Part shown: positions 1 to 64,000 of the stretch, piece after piece | Layout: the number at the start of each line of letters is the position of its first letter | Numbering within the stretch: the first letter of the stretch is position 1 | Assembly (NCBI GenBank): GCA_054601695.1 | Contig: BAAHQB010000124.1 | Span: 124,001 to 188,000 of the forward strand | Source: Amorphochlora amoebiformis | Lineage: Eukaryota; Cercozoa; Chlorarachniophyceae | Direction of reading: 5' to 3' | DNA length: 64,000 bases | Translations under genes and position numbers: made by a program | Notes under the pieces: model-generated | The model's input: the letters and a program-made list of their open reading frames with translations, nothing else | Databases searched by the model: none | What the model was told of the DNA's origin: nothing

Positions 1-262
1 TACTGTTATACCGTACACACAGAAGTTATTATCAATAAATTTATGAGTCATTTAACATTCACAGCTGGCCAACTAGCGGCTGTTTAGACCCACAGTGCAG
101 TATTTAGATTCTAGCATTCATCCAGATTATGTAGAGTATATAGCCGCTAAGCTGCTACTAGAGGGCGAATAGAAACAGCGGTGTGGTTGTAAAACAACCT
201 TCTATGCATACAGGTCCACGAGCACTAGTTGTAGTCGAGGTGGTGGTTTTGTGGGTCGTGTC
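1..262 (-). other. 3' flank of ArgRS
   Basis: Ordinary-composition sequence after the ArgRS stop. No AATAAA hexamer was seen. A hydrophobic plus-strand frame here is antisense of the ArgRS C-terminus. Confidence 0.5.
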
Positions 263-29523
<29,261 letters not shown>

Positions 29524-30216
29524 TGAGCACCATGTCAGGAGAACTTGGGGTTTTGAAGATTTGAGGGTTGGTTGGACGATGTGAGGACAGTGAAATATGC
29601 AGTTGTCTACATGAATATATGCGAATGTTTTCGCATATGTACGACTACATGTACTCTTGAAAAGAAAAAAAAATTGATAGAAGACCTTCCATTTTTCGAA
29701 AAGTTTGGAGTTTTGGGTCGGGGGGGTGAGTTTATCCAGCGTATAGCCAAAGAACTCTCTCGGAAGCAGTATCGACCCCGGCGCTGGAGCTCAAGTTGCG
29801 GACGCGAAAAATTAAAGAAATAGGTTAATATTCCCCCGGGATTACTACAGGAATCCCGGGATTTTGGGATCTCGGTAAAACTCAGGGCCACGGCTGGGCA
29901 TGGGTTCGGTATCAGATATGTTCTTGCGTAGGACCTCAAGCAGCCTACAAGGCGAATTGATGCGAGCGTACTCGGATGGGTTTTGGTAGTTTTAGTGGTA
30001 CTGGCGGTACACGTGTCAGAAGTGCTACGCACGTGCAGGGTCTGGATGGGCGATGTCACAGAAGCCTGAGATTTGGTACGAGTTTGAGGCTCAATTTAGA
30101 GAGCGCGTAATAATATATCTAGCATGTACATGTATGATTTATATTTATATAATACTCTTCGTTATATATAACTAGAATATTATGTTTACTGTGTATACGT
30201 ATATTGTCATATATAT

Positions 30217-30269
<53 letters not shown>

Positions 30270-31098
30270 TATACATATATATTTGATTATACACTTCATT
30301 TGAACTCGCATAACTGAATATGCATATATTTTCATAGAACTTATGGTATCTAATACAGGCCTGATCGGAATAGCACAATATTAATAATAATATAGTTATA
30401 TATATCATATGATATATATATATATATATACAGATATATAGAATACTATTATAGTAATATATGTGTGGTATGATGTACATTCACACATGTACACGTATAT
30501 ATCTAGTATATATATATATATATATATATTACATTAATTTTATAAACAGTAAAGTATGATCATGACCGTGTGAATGATTTAAAACAGCAAATAATATTTA
30601 CTATGTAGTATACTAGTATAGTGTCTTTTTTGTATCTAGTATTATTACAAATTAAGAAAATATGGTATAAGAATAATTACATGTATACTGAGTCTATTTT
30701 TTTCAGACGTCTGTCACTATTTGACTAAGTTTATTGTACGGTTGGAAATATACTAGACATATGCATGCCTGAGATGTAGATGTAATATCTCGAATATTAC
30801 CAGTAATAATGAGAATCAGATGGGATATGACATCCACGAAAATTAAGCCTGCTAATTAGCCATTGTATACGTGTGAGGGGGTACTTTGAATTCGCCCAAA
30901 GCTAGAAAGCCATCCAGTAGAAAGATGAGATCCCTCGGAGACGGATTGAACATCCCCGAGATTCCAGGAAGTCGTACTATCGGTGACTTGAGTGTGAGTA
31001 GTCCTAGAATCTAGCTACTTGGGACCCCTGAAGACTTTAATCACCCTCACTCCATTTCTTCTGTTCGCAAGTACGCAAAGTCCAGCTCGTAAGGCCTC

Positions 31099-31158
<60 letters not shown>

Positions 31159-31430
31159 TGGAGAGAGAGAGAGAGAGAAGATCTAGAAGATAGAGAGATC
31201 CATAAAAAGAGAAATAGAGAAAGAGAAATAGAAAAAAGAGAAGTGGATTTAAAATTTTAAATGCTTGAGACCCTGTGTGTTCCACGGTTATTCATGAGCT
31301 GTAAAAACAAACAAATTGAGAGTTAGTTGGTATCAAAGCAAAAAGGATACTCCGACACATATTTGAGACTATCTCATTTCTTCTTCTCCGTCGTTGTGAG
31401 ACGATAAACCAACCTTCATATGTCGATACA
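29524..31430. other. Intergenic / 5' region of ArgRS
   Basis: About 1.9 kb, mostly not TA repeat. It holds the candidate presequence exon (29882-30059), a possible short exon near 31.05-31.1 kb and a small GA-rich stretch at 31.16-31.25 kb. The ArgRS promoter should lie here; no motif is convincing. Confidence 0.5.
29882..30059 (-). CDS. RARS: Candidate alternative first exon of ArgRS (possible targeting peptide)
   Basis: From ATG at 30057-30059 the frame stays open and is rich in Ser, Thr and Arg with few acidic residues (RLVGCLRSYARTYL), as in mitochondrial presequences. A donor GTTTTA after CTGA would join in phase to an acceptor CTCTCCAG inside exon 1, giving AVALSELKLSLKPL. The alternative is that translation simply starts at 29523. 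Sequence alone does not decide. Confidence 0.3.
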
Positions 31431-32685
<1,255 letters not shown>

Positions 32686-32935
32686 CTGGAAACTGCTTTT
32701 GACTAGCGTGTAAATGCGTCACCCGTAACGCAAAATGCAAGAATGGAACAGGAGAAATTGTGAGATAATTAGGTAAAATAATGGGAAAGTTTGATTTTGG
32801 TATTATTTGATAATTTTATAAAAGGTTAAATAATAAAAAAAGAGGTAATTATTATCCCATACATGGTCAGTCCAAATATTTAGCTGAATATACCCAATCT
32901 TCCTTTTTTACCAGACCTGTAATAACTACTAAAAT

Positions 32936-33094
32936 ATGTATTCTCTTGTCAGGAAAGAGAGTATTGTCGTGAAGCTCACCGATATACTACAGGCAGAAAG
33001 ATCCGAGCTGAAATCTTCCATCTATCACTTGTTAATAACTCAGGCATGCATGGTTCAGAGAATTAAATCGAATAGACCTTTAATAACTAATAAG

Positions 33095-33125
<31 letters not shown>

Positions 33126-33265
33126 CTTGTCAGGAAAAGAGAGTGTCGGTGACACTCACCGATATAAATTTACTACAGGCAGAAAGATCCGAGCTGAAAT
33201 CACCCATCTATCACTTGTTAATAACTCAGGCATGCATGGTTCAGTGGATTAAATCGAATCCCTAA
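32936..33265. repeat. Direct repeat of about 140 bp, two copies, SUV3 3' flank
   Basis: The units at 32936-33072 and 33121-33259 share TTGTCAGGAAAGAGAGT, CAGGCAGAAAGATCCGAGCTG and a following shared block, separated by (TA)n. They lie just past the SUV3 stop. Confidence 0.85.
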
Positions 33266-33289
33266 GGTCTAGATAGGTGAGTGATAGAC

Positions 33290-63943
<30,654 letters not shown>

Positions 63944-63946
63944 CTA

Positions 63947-64000
63947 GGGTTAGGGTTAGGGTTAGGGTTAGGGTTAGGGTTAGGGTTAGGGTTAGGGTTA
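63947..64000. repeat. TTAGGG array running off the right edge
   Basis: Provides the CCCTAG acceptor of SUV3 exon 1. Intronic, not a chromosome end, because coding phase continues beyond it. Confidence 0.9.

Noticed and set aside
63947-64000. Chromosome end (telomere)
   Set aside because: TTAGGG arrays are interstitial, in both orientations, and lie within introns of genes continuing across them.

Overview
This is eukaryotic nuclear DNA from an unidentified, extremely intron-rich protist-type genome. Most of the sequence is (TA)n microsatellite, broken by short islands of ordinary composition. The islands are the exons. Read on the minus strand they start after AG and stop before GT, keep reading phase from one to the next, and join into two recognisable housekeeping proteins. 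Most long open frames in the window are artefacts of repeats (YIYIYI from TA, NPNPNP/LTLTLT/RVRVRV from TTAGGG).

Layout, right to left (the direction of transcription). (1) 63943-33290: a SUV3/SUPV3L1-type RNA helicase, 42 proposed exons and about 747 codons, 5' end beyond the right edge, stop codon at 33290-33292. All helicase motifs are present (GPTNSGKT, VIDEMQ, YGSFPP, VATDAVGMGLN, QIAGRAGRF). (2) 32685-31431: a short, unrecognised multi-exon gene on the same strand, only partly resolved. (3) 29523 (perhaps 30059) to 263: a complete arginyl-tRNA synthetase in 37 proposed exons, about 769 residues, with the HIGH motif (HVGH) at 25.1 kb, the KMSKS-type loop (KMSSR) at 7.7 kb and the stop at 263-265. 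About 4.5 kb (7 percent) of the window is coding; the mean exon is near 60 nt.

Main biological points. The ArgRS carries an extra tRNA-binding OB-fold domain of the PheT/MetRS/EMAP-II kind plus a lysine-rich linker, spliced into the catalytic domain between the HIGH and KMSKS halves. The introns hold arrays of partial exon copies that follow one rule: copies of the acceptor-side half lie only in the upstream intron, copies of the donor-side half only in the downstream intron. KMSKS exon 29 has five of each. One ArgRS exon (exon 12) is itself split by a TA tract with no GT donor. Interstitial telomere-type arrays (TTAGGG, and a TTAGGC variant) sit inside introns, often touching splice sites; in sense orientation CCCTAACCCTAG supplies a branch-point-like CTAAC, pyrimidines and AG.

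Exon calls were made by eye, from reading frame, phase and recalled family motifs; no alignment or transcript was available. Poly-G/poly-A and (TA)n tracts are liable to assembly length errors. The organism cannot be named: TTAGGG is shared by animals, fungi and many protists. No tRNA, rRNA, CRISPR, plasmid or viral feature was found.
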